Positions 13,066-25,275 of a stretch of 64,000 nt of DNA are shown piece by piece. The position numbers were made by a program, and so were the translations under genes. Positions within the stretch are counted from its first letter, which is position 1. The number at the start of each line of letters is the position of its first letter. Source of the stretch: Strix aluco (lineage: Eukaryota > Chordata > Aves > Strigiformes > Strigidae); contig NC_133948.1 in NCBI RefSeq assembly GCF_031877795.1, positions 14,834,948 to 14,898,947 on the forward strand. The letters are read 5' to 3'. A model generated the notes under the pieces. The model did no database searches, was not told the origin of the DNA, and worked only from the letters and a program-made list of their open reading frames with translations.

Positions 13066-15026
13066 TGTCCTCATCCCCTCCTCAGGCCATGCCCAGCATG
13101 TTGCAGCTCTCCCAGGACTCTCTCTGCCCATCACCCCAACCAGCGCATCCCCTTGGGCTCCCCAGGGTTGGGATGGGGGAAAATTGCTTGTGGTTTTGGT
13201 GACTAAAATACCCACAGAGTCCGCAGCAGCAATCGGCGTCTGACGAAAGTGTTTGGTTATTCAATAACTTTTAACCTCCCCAGGTGGAAGCTGCTCTACG
13301 CCTGCCTAATCACACAAGCTGTGGGTTTTGGCTAATTTTCAGGCTTTTAGTGGGCTGGGGTCTGTCTGTCCCTTGGACCAACTGGTGGAGCTAGGGAGGA
13401 GGGCAAGGATGAGAGAAAGCTTCAGATTTGAGTTCAAAACACCCAACTAATAGGAAAAAGTAGAAGGAGAAAGCCCAGCTGCGGGAACAGGCTGCAGCGG
13501 GTTGGCCCCTGTTCCTGGGAACACGTGCACAGGGAATTCAGACCTTCTCCTCTGCAAAATGCTTTTTCCAAAGCAGAGCAAGTCACAGACCCAGGGAGAA
13601 GGCTGCTTCCACACCACAACAAGGGCAAGCAAGGCTCTATTTGCCTTAAACCAAAGGAATTTTATATACCTATAAGGAAGGAGGATTTTGTAACCCACCC
13701 CCAGAAGAGCAAGCAAGGAGCCCTTGTCCTTGACGCAGCAGTGGGGTTTTGTTTGAACTTCCCTTTCTCGGCTCAGTCAGGAGATGTCGGGTCTTTCCAG
13801 GCATCTTGAAGGGTTTTGCATTGATTTTTTTTCCAGCTACAAAGTGAGGGAGAGCAGATATGCACGTGCAATCTCCTCACCACAACTTCAGTCCCCGTGT
13901 GCTGCAGAGTCAGGTGTGCCCAAAGAATTAGGATGCACCCAAGGGCTGCCACATCAATTAAACCGGTGTTCAGAGATTAAATCATCACCAGGGCCCCAGT
14001 CGTCTTCTGTCCCCTCCAATCGCCCCACCCAGCAATGGGAGAGTTGCACCTTGATTCAGCAGTGGGTTCAGCTGTTGCAAAGCCCCTGAGCTTCCCCAGC
14101 TCAGCCGGTGCAGAGGCAATCTACTACTTTAAATTTAAGAGACTTTAACCCCAAATGAGAACTCTCCAGCCCTGAGCAGGGAGGGATGTTCTTGACCTGT
14201 ACATTGCACTAGCAGCGGACGTGGCTCTCTTGCCCAGAAGCCTCAGCTTAACCCCAAGGAACCCAAACCTTGTAAAATAAAAATAGTTTTAAAAACATCC
14301 TGCCCTGCTTGCTGTCAACACCAATAGATCAGGTCCCTGCTATACTTCACAGGAGCTCTTCCCATCCCAAGGCTACTCAGACACTGTTCTGCTCTCAAGA
14401 GCAGGAAGGTTCTCCTGCATGCCCTCCAGTCACTCACCATTTGCCTGCAAAACCCCACATTTATTTGGCAGGGAGCGATTTAACCCTGCATTTTCCTCTT
14501 CCAAAGCCAGGAACAAAGCTCTACACCAGGGCTGTGTTACCAACAAGCCTCCATGAGAAGGACTTTTGAGCAGCCATCTCACAGCAGAGGCACCATGGCA
14601 GCTCAGTGTTTCTGCCTTTAAGCCCCAGGTTGTGGCTTCGAAGCCCTGGATTCCCAGGATCCATCCCCACACATCGACCAGCTCCATGGAAACAAGGAGG
14701 GGGCAGCCAAAAAGGTGCTGTGTTCTGCTCTACAGGCCATTTTTATAATCAACTACAGGCATTTAGAGAAAGGGCTTGGACACCTCCAGCAGTGCAGAGG
14801 GAAGCCCTGGAGGGGTGTCCTGGGGCTGCATCCAGACAGGAACAGGTAGCAGCTCCCAGTGGGGTAATTGCTATTTTATCAACTTCCCAAGCATTTGAAG
14901 GCAAGCCCTTTGCCTTTCCCACCTTATTTCCACAGGGAATAGAGTTTTGAGACTCCTCAACAGTTTTTGTCTGACCCTTTAGGAGCTGAGCATGACCTTC
15001 CCAGCCACTCAGCCCCCAAATTTCCT

Positions 15027-15046
15027 CCCCCCCCCCCCCCCCCCCC
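15027..15046. repeat. C20 homopolymer
   Basis: Uninterrupted run of 20 C on the plus strand, G20 on the minus strand; intergenic. Confidence 0.95.
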
Positions 15047-18000
15047 AACAGACACCCCAGCACACAGCTCACATCCCTGCAGTAGGGCCCCAACCTGCAT
15101 CGCCCCTGTGCCAGCCCTGGCACACATGGACTCAGCCTGGGGTCTCAACCCGCCAGCCCCAGCACAGCCCATGTCTCACTCACCACTGGGGTTGGCCACA
15201 ATGTTGTTCCCCCAGGGAAAGACGGTCCCCCAGGTGCTCCCCGGGAGGCTGTCGCTGAGCCACTCGCCTGCACCCACCAAGTGTGAGAGAGCAGCACCCA
15301 GGGGCCTCACTCCTGCCAGGTGCATTGTATTTAAGGTGTGGGAGAATGCGCTGATAATGGGGCAATCCATTTTCTTCCCAGCACCCGAGGCAGGTTTACT
15401 CTGAGCCAAGTCCAGGGGCAGGACCTGGGAGAAACCACCAAGAGTGTTCACCCAGCTATAGAGCAAGGGATCCCCGCTGCCAAAACCTTCCCCTTCCCAG
15501 CACGGTGGCTGCCCGGAGCCTCCCCGCATCCCTGTGGATGCAAACAGGATTCATGATGTGTAGGCTGCAAAACCAACACAGAACCAATGCGACCTGGCAG
15601 AGCCATGGTTTCGTTGCTCCACCAGCAGTGGATGCACTGCTCTAAATGCAAAATGAACTCAGAAGGAGCCCAACGTGTTGGTTTGGGGGGGCTCTGGGTA
15701 GGGAGCAGGGTCCAACCACCACATGGTAGGATGCTACGGGCTAATTTGAGCAGCAAACCCCCCCCATGTAAAGGATAAGAAAGGACCCATCCCCACCCAG
15801 GATGCTGGAAGAGGGGTTGCATGGAACAAGCAGCTGAATATAAGGGTATATTAGTTAGATCCTAAAAAAGAAAGCAGCATAGGCAGGCTGAGTAAGGACC
15901 CATCACACTGAGGATGACTTTTACACACACACACAAGCATTACCACCCATTGGCTCTGCAGGCCTGAAAATAGCTGCCAGCAAGTGAAACCCAACCCGGG
16001 GCTCAGCCGCTGCAGTGGCACCACTCTAATCTCAGTGTCCATGAGCCTGGGGGTGGCTGTCCCCTCCTCCATCCCCCCCCCAGTCACAGGGAAGGGGCCA
16101 AGGCCACGAGAGCCTGTTGGTGCAACGTCAGCTCAAGGGTGCCAGCAGACACAGAGAGACAGCCGGTTCCCAAGCTTGGGGCATCCCAAAGCACCTGTGG
16201 CCCCATCAGCCACCAAACCACATGCTGCAAGAGGCCCCGAGATAAATAGGTATTTACGGAGCATGATTTTCCAAGAGACCTTCACAAATCCCCTGTGAAC
16301 TGCTAGAGCTGCTGCACGACTGGGTATAATCATGGCAGGACCAGTGCAGGAGGAGTTGCCATGTCCCTCTGCCCCGCAGAAGGGCTGTACTGCCCCAGCA
16401 GATTGCAGCTAGTGTGGGTTTCCCCTGCAGATGGAGGGGAGAGCCTGGGGGGAATCCCTGCCCCAGGCACCCCTCTGCCCTGGCTGTTCCAAGGGTGATG
16501 TTGGCAGAAGCACTTGCTTTCATGCTCAGGGGAAGAAATTTTTTCTGGTCCTGCTCACAGCAGACCAGTGTTCCCAGAAAACAAACCCATGCAGGCAGGA
16601 TGTGCTGGCAGGCTCTGCTCAGGTCCCGCTACCCACAGCTGGGTGAAATCATGATGGTGCCCTTGCCCTGCCCATCATCGTGGGGCTGGAGGGGACCGGG
16701 GTGGCAGGGGGAGTAGCACCGATCTGAGTTCTCCCCACAGGGGCTTCTGGCAAAGGAGGAAGGGAGGAGAGGCTGAAGGCTCACCCATGGTAGTGACAGT
16801 GATACCCATACCTGGTACAGGTGACAAATTGCTGGGCCATTTCTCTCCACTAGCTTGAAAATGGGGATGCAGAGCCTGCAGGTACTGCAGAGCATCCCTA
16901 CCCCATTGCTGCCCCTAGGTTGGGGGGCACAGGGTCTTCTTTGTACCCTCCAGAGACCCACAGCAATGCCTGGCACCCCACAGACAAGGTCAGCCCGTGC
17001 CCCAGTGGGATGACCTCTCCTCCAGCTCTCTCAGTGCCACCAACACAACATCCAAATGCTACTTGGGTGAGCGCAGCCCTCCAAGTACCCAGGCACAAAC
17101 CCCGAGCCGCAGGTTTATTTTCCAAGGGGACCCTTGGCACACCCACCTCCACACCACAGGGACCTCACAGCACACCCAACAACAAGGCAGTGCCCTGACC
17201 CCCCAAGTCCAGGGTTTCCTGCACAGACACAGAAAGCCACCCTGTCCCAACAAAACACAGAATAAATAAACAGCTGCAAGGCCCGGGAAAGCCTTCAGCC
17301 ACTTTTTCTACCTGGTGCTGCTGAGGGCACGGCTTGGCTCTTTAACCCTCAGAGGAAGCTGCAGGTGCAAAGTTTAGGGCAAAAACCTGGGAATTCAGAA
17401 TCACTGCTCCTTCCCAGAGCTGCCAGGAGGAAAGAGTCCTGTGCTGGGAGCCAAGCAGGAGCTCACATAATGTCTCCAGGCACAGGGCAAGGCAGCCGGG
17501 GGTCAGGTTTCTGTCCTAGAGGGCAGCATAAAAATAGAGGTGAGAAAAGGGAATCTACTGAGCAATGGGAGAGCAGGCCCATGAGGACCTCATCCAGAGG
17601 CCAGGACAGCCTCTTCCCCAACAGCTGGATAAAGAAGAATGGAATCCCCAGGGGGGAAGCCGGGCAGCTCCCTTATATTCCCCAGCTGTCATTAATCCCA
17701 CTAACAAGCTGGGTCTTTCTGCAAAGCGGGATCAGCTCTGCTCCAGCTCAAAGCAACAATCCTGTTAAAGGGTGTGTGACCACAGCAGAAGCAGCCAATT
17801 AGTCCATCCATCGTCAGCCGCCTGCTCGGGGCTCCCCACAGCCCCCACGATGCTCTCCAGGACATTCGTGGTGGAGCGGGCTCTGGCTGTCCCCATGTGT
17901 CCTGCTGCTGGGGCAGGACAGCCCTTGACGAGCTAACCAAGCCCTAATGAAGGGCTGGAGCTGTGCCTTATCCCCCAGCCCGTGCCCACCCATGCATCAC

Positions 18001-19089
18001 CCAGGCAGGACTCCCCCAGTCCCTGCTGGGGTGGCTGTGGGGGCTCAGCTCACCCTTGGGGCCCCCCCCCCCAGAGGGGACCAGCCCTGTGCTCCATCAG
18101 CCAGGGCTCATTGAGGCTCCTGAGAAAGCCCAGACGAGCCTGGGGAGGAGACATAAATTACAGCAGCAGAACAATACCCCATTGTCAGGCCCTGCCACCA
18201 CCCCAGCCCGTGCCAGGGCTGTGCCCGGCCTGGGGAGGACTGGCACCAGCAGGATGGTCCAGGCCTGGCTCAGCGATGCAGGACCCTTGCTACCCCCATC
18301 CTGGCTCTGGCTGCAGCACGAACGTTGCATTAATCCAGTGGTTTTCCTGCTCTGAAAACTCTGTGCAGCCCCAGCCCCCCACCAAACCCCCCAGCCTGGG
18401 GTTGGGACCGGTGAGAGTGTTGCCTGGGGGCCACTGCCAGTCTTCACCTGCAGGGCTCGGCTCCTGGACAGCCTTTTTTTCTCCCATTTCTGCCGATACA
18501 GAGTGGAAGGAGGAACCCAAACCTGTCGGCAGCAGACATGGTGCCTGGAGCCGTCCCTGCAGTGACAGCGCGGTCCCCACAGTGAGCAGAGGCCTGTGGC
18601 TGGCATCCAGGTCTATCAGGATCATCATCATGGTGCCCATATATCTGATTTTTTAAATTCAGGTCAATAAAAAGCTTCAGTATATGCTTTATTTGGAGGG
18701 AAGTCAAGGAAGATACGTGTGTATAATAAGCCCCTGTGTGTCCAGAGGGAGGATGGGTCACCCAACAAGCAGCACCCAGGACACATGGGGACATCTCTGA
18801 AGCCACCCTCCCTGGTGAAAACACAGATGCCCTCTACTATCCTCCTTCTCTATCAACATAGCTGACCCCAAAAGAGTTACTAGCCCAAAGAAAGCAGCCC
18901 TGTTCATTTGGTGACCGTACTCTCTCACATCAGCCAGGCTGGCTGCACCCCAGTTGTGCTGATGCCACCAGCGCCTGGCCCCGGGTGGGAGCGATGCCCC
19001 CCCCCGAGCCCCAACCTGCGGTCCCGCAGCGTGGCTGTGGGCTCACCCGGGAGTGGCAGCAGGAGGACTAGAGCCAATATCCTGGGGGG

Positions 19090-19335
19090 TTAGCTCCTCT
19101 TTCGCTCCCTGCATTTATTCTTCGCCTGTGAAATATTAATGGCTCGTGATTCATCAACAGCAAGAAGGAGATTACAGACACGTGTGCTTATTCAAGTGGC
19201 TCTCCAATACACACACACACACACGCGCGTATATATGCAGATATGTATTCAGAGGCGCCTCTAATCCGCCAACGCCATTGTTAAGGCTGTTTTAGGGATA
19301 TATTGCACATTTATCCCCGTCCTGGTGCTGGCATC
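19090..19335. promoter_or_regulatory. Conserved-looking block with an internal (AC)n/(TA)n tract
   Basis: Low-GC unique sequence on both sides of an alternating purine-pyrimidine tract (19207-19239). It contains ATTAATGG and TTATCCCC motifs. Candidate enhancer only. Confidence 0.22.
19207..19239. repeat. Alternating purine-pyrimidine tract (AC)8-GCGCG-(TA)n
   Basis: 33 bases of perfect purine-pyrimidine alternation combining CA, CG and TA steps. Confidence 0.9.
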
Positions 19336-20641
19336 TCATTAGCCACAAGGCAGGAATGAGCTCAGCATCCCTGTGCTGGGCTCGGCAGGGGCTCAGCGCT
19401 GCCGCCGGCATTTCAATTAGCGGCTCTGTCCCTGGAGCACTGGAGCCACCAGGGCTCTGGCTGCCCAGTTACACACACCAGTGCCAACCTGCTATGCTCC
19501 AGACTGGTGGGAGCCCTCCAGGTTTATACCAGGGGAACCACCAGCAGGATTTAACTCCCTGATTATTGCATATACACAAGAGATAGTGACACTGTGATGC
19601 AGCCAGCATCCTATTTAGCCTGCAAGGGAGACAGAGGGGTGGCAAAGTCCCCAGCATGGAGAGGGCATCAAGCGGTGACTCTTTACCCCCAAATCCCCTG
19701 TTTTTCTCTCCACTGGGAGATCCATGCCTGATCACAGCAGCCCCCTTCCATCCTTCCCAGGAAAATCCCTCTGGCCAGCCCCGCCACCACTCCCCACCCG
19801 GGATGTGCCTGGTCTAATTGCTCACCAGCTCCTGCAGGCTTTGAAAGATGAAAAGCCCTCGACAGGAGAAGTGTTGAGTGTTCATGGTTTATTAATGGTG
19901 AGCCATTGTTATTTCACCTTTCAAGCACTCGGGTGAGAGTGAGGAGGGAAGGAGAGGGGGGAAGCAACATGAACCCTCTGTGATTTTCTTCTCCATCTCC
20001 AACCATCAGGTACCGCCTGCGCCAGCCCCTCAAGCAAATGCTGCCACTGCTTTCCAACGGGCTGTTTTACAGATTTATGGTGGGCCCCCCAGTAAAACAG
20101 CATGGGAGAAGCAAACAAACAAAGCAGCAGATGCGAGGAGCCTCCAGTGCTTCATCACTGGGCTCAGCCTTCCCCATGGGGGACTGCCTGAGGAAGAGCA
20201 TCCCCCCAGCACACACCCCACCATGGCCCCAGCCCCTCCGCCGAGCAGAGCCACGTGGAGATTTATCTGCTGCCTGCCCCATAATTTGCCCTACTCCCAT
20301 GTTTTTGGCTGCCACATCTCCCTGCAGCTCCCACCCAAATCTTCGCTGTGAATTATCATCCCCAAAGGGCTGGGCTGCGAGCAGACACGCTGGGAGAGAG
20401 GAAAAGGGGAGTTCAGCAGCACTGTGTTTCCCGCCAAGCACTGCTGGATCGGAGCTTGGCACCAAGATGCTCCTGGGGTTCTGATGGAGGAGAGTGGTCC
20501 AGACCCTTCCACAGACAAAAACTCCCACCCCATCACTGGGATGCAATGCTGCTGCGGAGCAGGGAGAGGGCAGGGAGCAGGCGGCCACGCGAGGACGCAG
20601 AACAGCACAGGGGTGCAATGGTTTTCAAAGTGTTTTTTTTT

Positions 20642-20647
20642 TTTATT
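20642..20647 (-). terminator. Candidate distal poly(A) signal AATAAA
   Basis: AATAAA on the minus strand, directly followed by an A-rich run and then a moderately GT-rich stretch. It marks the left border of the AT-rich block, beyond which the sequence becomes GC-rich and intergenic in character. Cleavage would fall near 20612-20632. Confidence 0.5.
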
Positions 20648-20940
20648 GGCATAAATAATTCATACACTGTCACCTCACCAAACACTGCACGAGAAACCAC
20701 GGGAACAAATGGCTATCCATTTCTGCAGGTCACAGAGATTCGCACTCAGTCAGACAGCTGAAATTATAAATACTTTCTTCAAGTGTAGAAAACGTTATAA
20801 ATGTTACTGTACAAATTTACATCAGGGAGATCCATCGTGCCTTTCTCAGCAATTTTTTTTGTTGGTTTGTGGGTGATATTTTTTTTGCACCAGAATCAAC
20901 TGTTCTTTTCCAGTGACGAGAGTTTTGCAACAACGACAAC

Positions 20941-21175
20941 AAAATATATATATATATATTTATGTATATATTTATAAAAAGAAAAGGGAAAGAGGAAAAG
21001 GGAAATGAAAGTCAGCTCATTCTGCAACAGTCAGAACTAACACAGAGAAAACAAAGCAGGCTGTCGAGTTCAGTTTGAAACTGTACAGGATTTAGAGCTC
21101 GTTATATATGTATATATCTATATACATACATATAGCAATATGTATATATATTTATATATACTTTATGTACAAGAA
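20941..21175. repeat. TA-rich simple repeats in the presumed 3' UTR
   Basis: Two clusters of TA dinucleotides (about 20941-20980 and 21100-21170) separated by a purine-rich stretch. Read on the minus strand, one perfect Pumilio-type element TGTATATA lies at 21119-21126. Confidence 0.7.
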
Positions 21176-22320
21176 AATGTAACAGCATACTTTACAGGGA
21201 CCAGAAATTAAAGAAGGCTTTTGCAGCTGACCAAGCTTCCAGAAGAATCACTATTCGCCAAAAAATAAAAAAAAATAAAATAAAATAAATTAAAATAAAT
21301 GAATGGCGAAGAAAAGAGGAAGGAAAGTGAAGGTGCCCAGCAGAGTGCTGGCCACCAGCAGGCTTGACCCAGGGCTCCCCACGGCACTTGGGGGGTGCAG
21401 ACAGCATCTCATGGCACCACCAACACATCACCCTTCTCCTTAGCATGGCCAAAGGGACCAAGCTGTAGGCACCAACTCTTCCATAGCATCTAGCAAAGGC
21501 TGAGCAGCTCCTCCACCTCCAAGACGTTAATTTCTGCCTACTGTCTGTCTTAAATCTTAATCATCTCAGCTCCTGCCATGGTCAAGTACTGGATAGAAGT
21601 CATCAGGGCTGGACTCTGAGCTCATCATCCCCAGGAACTGCCTAGTCATGGCTCAGTAAGGATTTGGGTCATTTTGGGGGAAAGGTGGATTGAAGAAGAA
21701 GCAGGACTGGGAGATATAATTTAGCAGCCCTAAGAGGACATAGTGCTTTGGGGCCATGCAGCACCACCACCTCCATCACTGGTAGTGGCTTCACTACTCA
21801 GCCCTAAACACGGTATTCTCCATGAACAGTGAAAAGCTGGAAAGAAACCTCAGGCAGCAGCAAAGTCAGGGACTGGGGAGCTCAGGGAAGAGCCTCGGAG
21901 GGCGACTGAAAGGATGAAGCAGCTGAGAGCTGGAGGACCAGGCCAGGAGAGCATCGTTGGGGCTGCTCCACTGCCAGAGCCCAAGGATGTACCCCAGGGC
22001 TGGGGATGGTTCCCTGCATCTCAAGATACTGCTCAAAACACCACCGTGCTAAAACCAGCTCTGCTCCCACCCGGTACATCTGGAAACAACCCCTGTCTCT
22101 TCTCTAGCTCACACAGCTAAACTGAGCCACCGGATGGACCTTCTCGCTCCTTCGGATCTCCTATTAGAGGGCATTGTGGAGAGCTTCTCCTGCATTCTCT
22201 CCCTGCTGAAGGGCTGGATATTTTTAAACTGGGGAAAAAAAAACCCTCACAAAGACGGAGTCAAAAAACAAAGAACAACAACAACAACAAAAAAGTAAGA
22301 TTTGTTGGTTTGGGGTTTTT

Positions 22321-22326
22321 TTTAAT
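22321..22326 (-). terminator. Candidate proximal poly(A) signal ATTAAA
   Basis: ATTAAA on the minus strand followed within about 70 bases by a strongly T- and GT-rich tract ((GTT)n and T runs, 22240-22310), as expected of a downstream element bound by CstF. It would give a 3' UTR about 1.7 kb shorter than the distal site. Confidence 0.4.
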
Positions 22327-23834
22327 AATTAAGACTTTCAAAAATAAGAAGGCATGATGCAAATAACACGGCTGCATAAACAACCGTTGCTGCACTGAAT
22401 GGAAGGGAAGGAGCTGCTCTTCTGAGCTAATTTACAATAAATACAGGGCAGCTATTTTTCCATCGATACTATTGTGCAACAGCTCTGCTCATGGCCTGGC
22501 TGAGACGTTACGGTGAGGGAAGAGGGGGAGAAAGAGGAGGGCGATGAGGGAAGAGTTGGCAAGATTTGTTGGCTATAGAAGCACTTAGCTCCTTTCAGAT
22601 GCCCACAGTCCAGGGGAGAAATGCTTGGGCGAGTCTGGTGCAGAGAGCCCTGTGCTCCTGGTGAGGACCTGATGCCATGGGGTAACCAAACCAACATGCT
22701 CATCAGTTCACTTGTTTCCTTGAATCTTGGTCTATAAAATAGAGCAGGCATCTGCCAACGGCTGGTGAGACCCCATGGGGGGATATGTCAAGGTGAGACT
22801 TCCCAGGCAAGTAGAGGGCTTGGGGGACAGAGAGCAAACGCACAGTAAGTCTTTCAAGATGGGTGTTGTACCTTCCACCATAAATCTGCACAACGTCTAT
22901 CAGGCTACAGCACTTTGCCACCCCTGGTGCTGAGCATCACCCATGGTACCGCCTCCTTCATCCTTCCAATATGTTCCACTTGCTACTGCTCGCCTAGGAA
23001 GTTCACACCTACTTAGAAACTAAAACCACTGAGCGAGAAGGACACCACCTTTTTACAGCGATCACTCCACCTGAACATGGTTTGGGGACCGGTGATTTCA
23101 TGGTGAGACCTCCCCGCACCCCCCCGGTAGCTGAGACCTCCAGTGATGGAGATGTGCTCTCTCCCACAGACCTCGAGACCACCGCAGGTGAAGGCATTGG
23201 TGAAAACTCAGAGAGACTCTGAGGCTTAGTGCAACGTTTATGGCACACATGCGCATACGCGCAGAGGATGGAGAAGGCATGAGACAGTGGGGAAGAGTTG
23301 GGATGGGGAGGATGGGCGGCAGAGGACATTGCTGCTGCGGCCCAGGGTGGGATGAAGAAGATGGGGGATGTGTGTGTTAGCAAGGGAAGAGGTGGGATGT
23401 GGAGGAGGAAGAGGCAAACAGCCATGGAGCATCCTTCTTCATCACCGGGATGAGGTGATGCTCAGCCACCTACACTGAGCTCTGCAGCGTCACGCCCAGG
23501 GGACCACAAACCACCTGTGCTGCCTGGTGCAGGGGGCAATTAGCACAAACGAGTGCTCATCCTGCCCTCACTTGCTTGTTCCACTTGGCCTCAGCATCAA
23601 AGGCAGAAGCATCATCCCCACTTCTTGCAAAACATCTGAGAGCGAGATGTGACTACATGGCACAGCAAATGTCTCAAAAGCATCAGCAGGAGACTCATCC
23701 GGACTGACCCTCTGCCAGCACGCTTGGAGGCCAGAATCACCCCCCCTGCTCCTGCCCACCTCAGATTTTATACATATGCATGTGTGCAAATTTTAAGAAA
23801 TAAAAGCACCTTCGTACACGCCGCCACGATTGAA

Positions 23835-24130
23835 GTAACATCTCCTCCTAGCTGCAATTAGGTTTCTAATCTTCATTTACTTATGCTAAAGTGGTTCAAA
23901 TGCTGGCAAGGGGGAGTTAGAGGAGCAGCAAACAAACTAGGGCTGGTTAGTTTGCAGAGCCTCCTCATGTCTCCAAATTAAAGCTAACTTAGACAACGAT
24001 TGAATTATTCAGGATGATTCCTGTCAAGCAATTATGCTCAATAAGGGCCTGAAAACACAATTTGCTATCATCTGTCACTTGACAGCTCATCTAATGAGCT
24101 CGAGGGCCCATCTGAGTTGATAGGGAGAGG
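23835..24130. promoter_or_regulatory. AT-rich conserved-looking block with paired TGACAG sites
   Basis: Unique AT-rich sequence with CTGTCACTTGACAG at 24072-24085, two inverted TALE-homeodomain (MEIS/TGIF) half-sites two bases apart, followed by TCTAATGAG. By position it is within the presumed 3' UTR, so it could be a conserved UTR element or a DNA enhancer. Confidence 0.25.
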
Positions 24131-25268
24131 GAAATACCAGCACACAGTATTCAGATGGCAACACTATCTCTGAGACGCTGCCCAAAGACCATCTCTTGAG
24201 GGAGGTCCAGGATTTGGCTGATGGAAGATGAATATGCAGGGGAAAATGGTCCTGGGCATGGCTGCTTGTTCAGCCGAGATGTCCACAGCTGCCGTGCGCG
24301 GGGCTGGGAAGGGAGATGCTCTGTACAACCAGAGCCTGTCTGCATCCCTGGCTCCAGCAATGAGCCCAGGAAAGGCAACAGGAGAGGAGAAGGACCCCAA
24401 CCCCAGCCACTCCGCTCTGTTCAGCTACAGAGTGTCCCCAGACCTGGGGTTTTTGGAGCGCCTTCAGGAGAGAGATCAAAGCCAAGAGCAAAGCAGCGCC
24501 GGGGAGGGTGAGAGGGAAAGGCTCGCTGATTAGATACGCACCGGGGCAAATGGCTAAATTAACAGGAATGTGGAGATGCGCCCTGCTGAGAGGGAGACGT
24601 GGGGGGGAGCATAAGTGGGCATGGCCGGGAGGTAGAGAAGCCACTTGTGAAAGGTCACTGCTGCCCATGAAGGGGCTGCCGAGGGTGGGGGAGCAGGATT
24701 CCTCCAGCTCTGGCTCTGCAGATGCATTTCCCCACGGGGGGCAGCTAATAGCAGCAGCACTCCCTGGCGCCGGCAGGCACCAATGCTAAACTCATGAATC
24801 AGCAACATTTCCCCCTTTTTTTCACTTAAAAAAAAAAAAAAAGAAAATTAAATAAACCCACCAAGAACCAAGAAGCAATCCCTCCCCAACTGAGCATCAT
24901 GAGCACTGACCATGCTGATTGGGCCCAGAGGAGCCCTGGGGTTAAATTGAAGCTGTCTGCCTCATGGGTTGCCCCTGCTTGGCAGGGAACCAGCCCAAGA
25001 CCTGACCCCATGTCCACGGAGAGCTGCCCACCGTCCCCATCCTGCTGCCGCCAAGCATCCCCCAGGGCTCTCAGGGCTCAGCCGCCGGCTCGGCTCCTCC
25101 AGCCCTTGCAGAGAGGCTTCATGGGGTGAATCACGGTGGGGGAAGAGGCTCATTCCCATCCCGCTGTCGGCCCGCAGCGCCCGCTACTCCTCTGTAGCAC
25201 AGGGTGGGAAGTGGAGAGGAAGAGGAGAACCGCAGGGGGAGGAAGGCACCGTCCCTTAACTCCTCCCG

Positions 25269-25275
25269 TCACAGC
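25269..25275 (-). CDS. KSR2: KSR2 last coding exon start (G + Leu + stop)
   Basis: Proposed final coding bases: after a pyrimidine-rich acceptor ending ccttccag, the bases G CTG TGA complete Glu, add Leu and stop, giving the C terminus KSAEL expected of KSR2. A branch-point-like CTGAC lies about 25 bases upstream of the AG. Found by searching the minus strand for an acceptor followed by G, a Leu codon and a stop. The pattern is short and could occur by chance, but acceptor, branch point and phase all agree. cDNA would settle it. Confidence 0.65.

Larger units (their letters stand above)
8601..20611. other. Intergenic, GC-rich; no coding gene recognised
   Basis: Contains the AT-rich blocks, the CpG-like block and the simple repeats listed separately. 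Long open frames here (up to 273 codons near 12.4-13.2 kb) are Pro/Ala/Arg/Gly-rich low-complexity products of GC-rich DNA. AATAAA-type signals occur on the minus strand (for example near 18686), but nothing links them to a transcript. Confidence 0.55.
20620..25268 (-). other. KSR2: Presumed KSR2 3' untranslated region
   Basis: If the last exon starts at 25275, the transcript continues leftwards through this stretch with no recognisable coding sequence. The distal part (about 20640-21300) is AT-rich with TA repeats and looks like a long brain-gene 3' UTR. It ends in a poly(A) signal at 20642-20647. A T15 tract (24828-24842 as A on the plus strand), an AT-rich conserved-looking block (23835-24130) and a GTT/T-rich tract (22240-22320) lie within it. 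The extent is inferred; the left end depends on which poly(A) site is used. Confidence 0.5.

Noticed and set aside
12422..13243. 273-codon plus-strand open frame
   Set aside because: Pro/Arg/Ala-rich low-complexity product of CpG-rich DNA; other frames of the same stretch are equally open and no domain is recognisable.
22895..22921. Alternative last-exon candidate with GCTGTAG on the minus strand
   Set aside because: The base context is AAAG|TGCTGTAG, so the acceptor does not place G-Leu-stop in phase; the 25275 site fits better.
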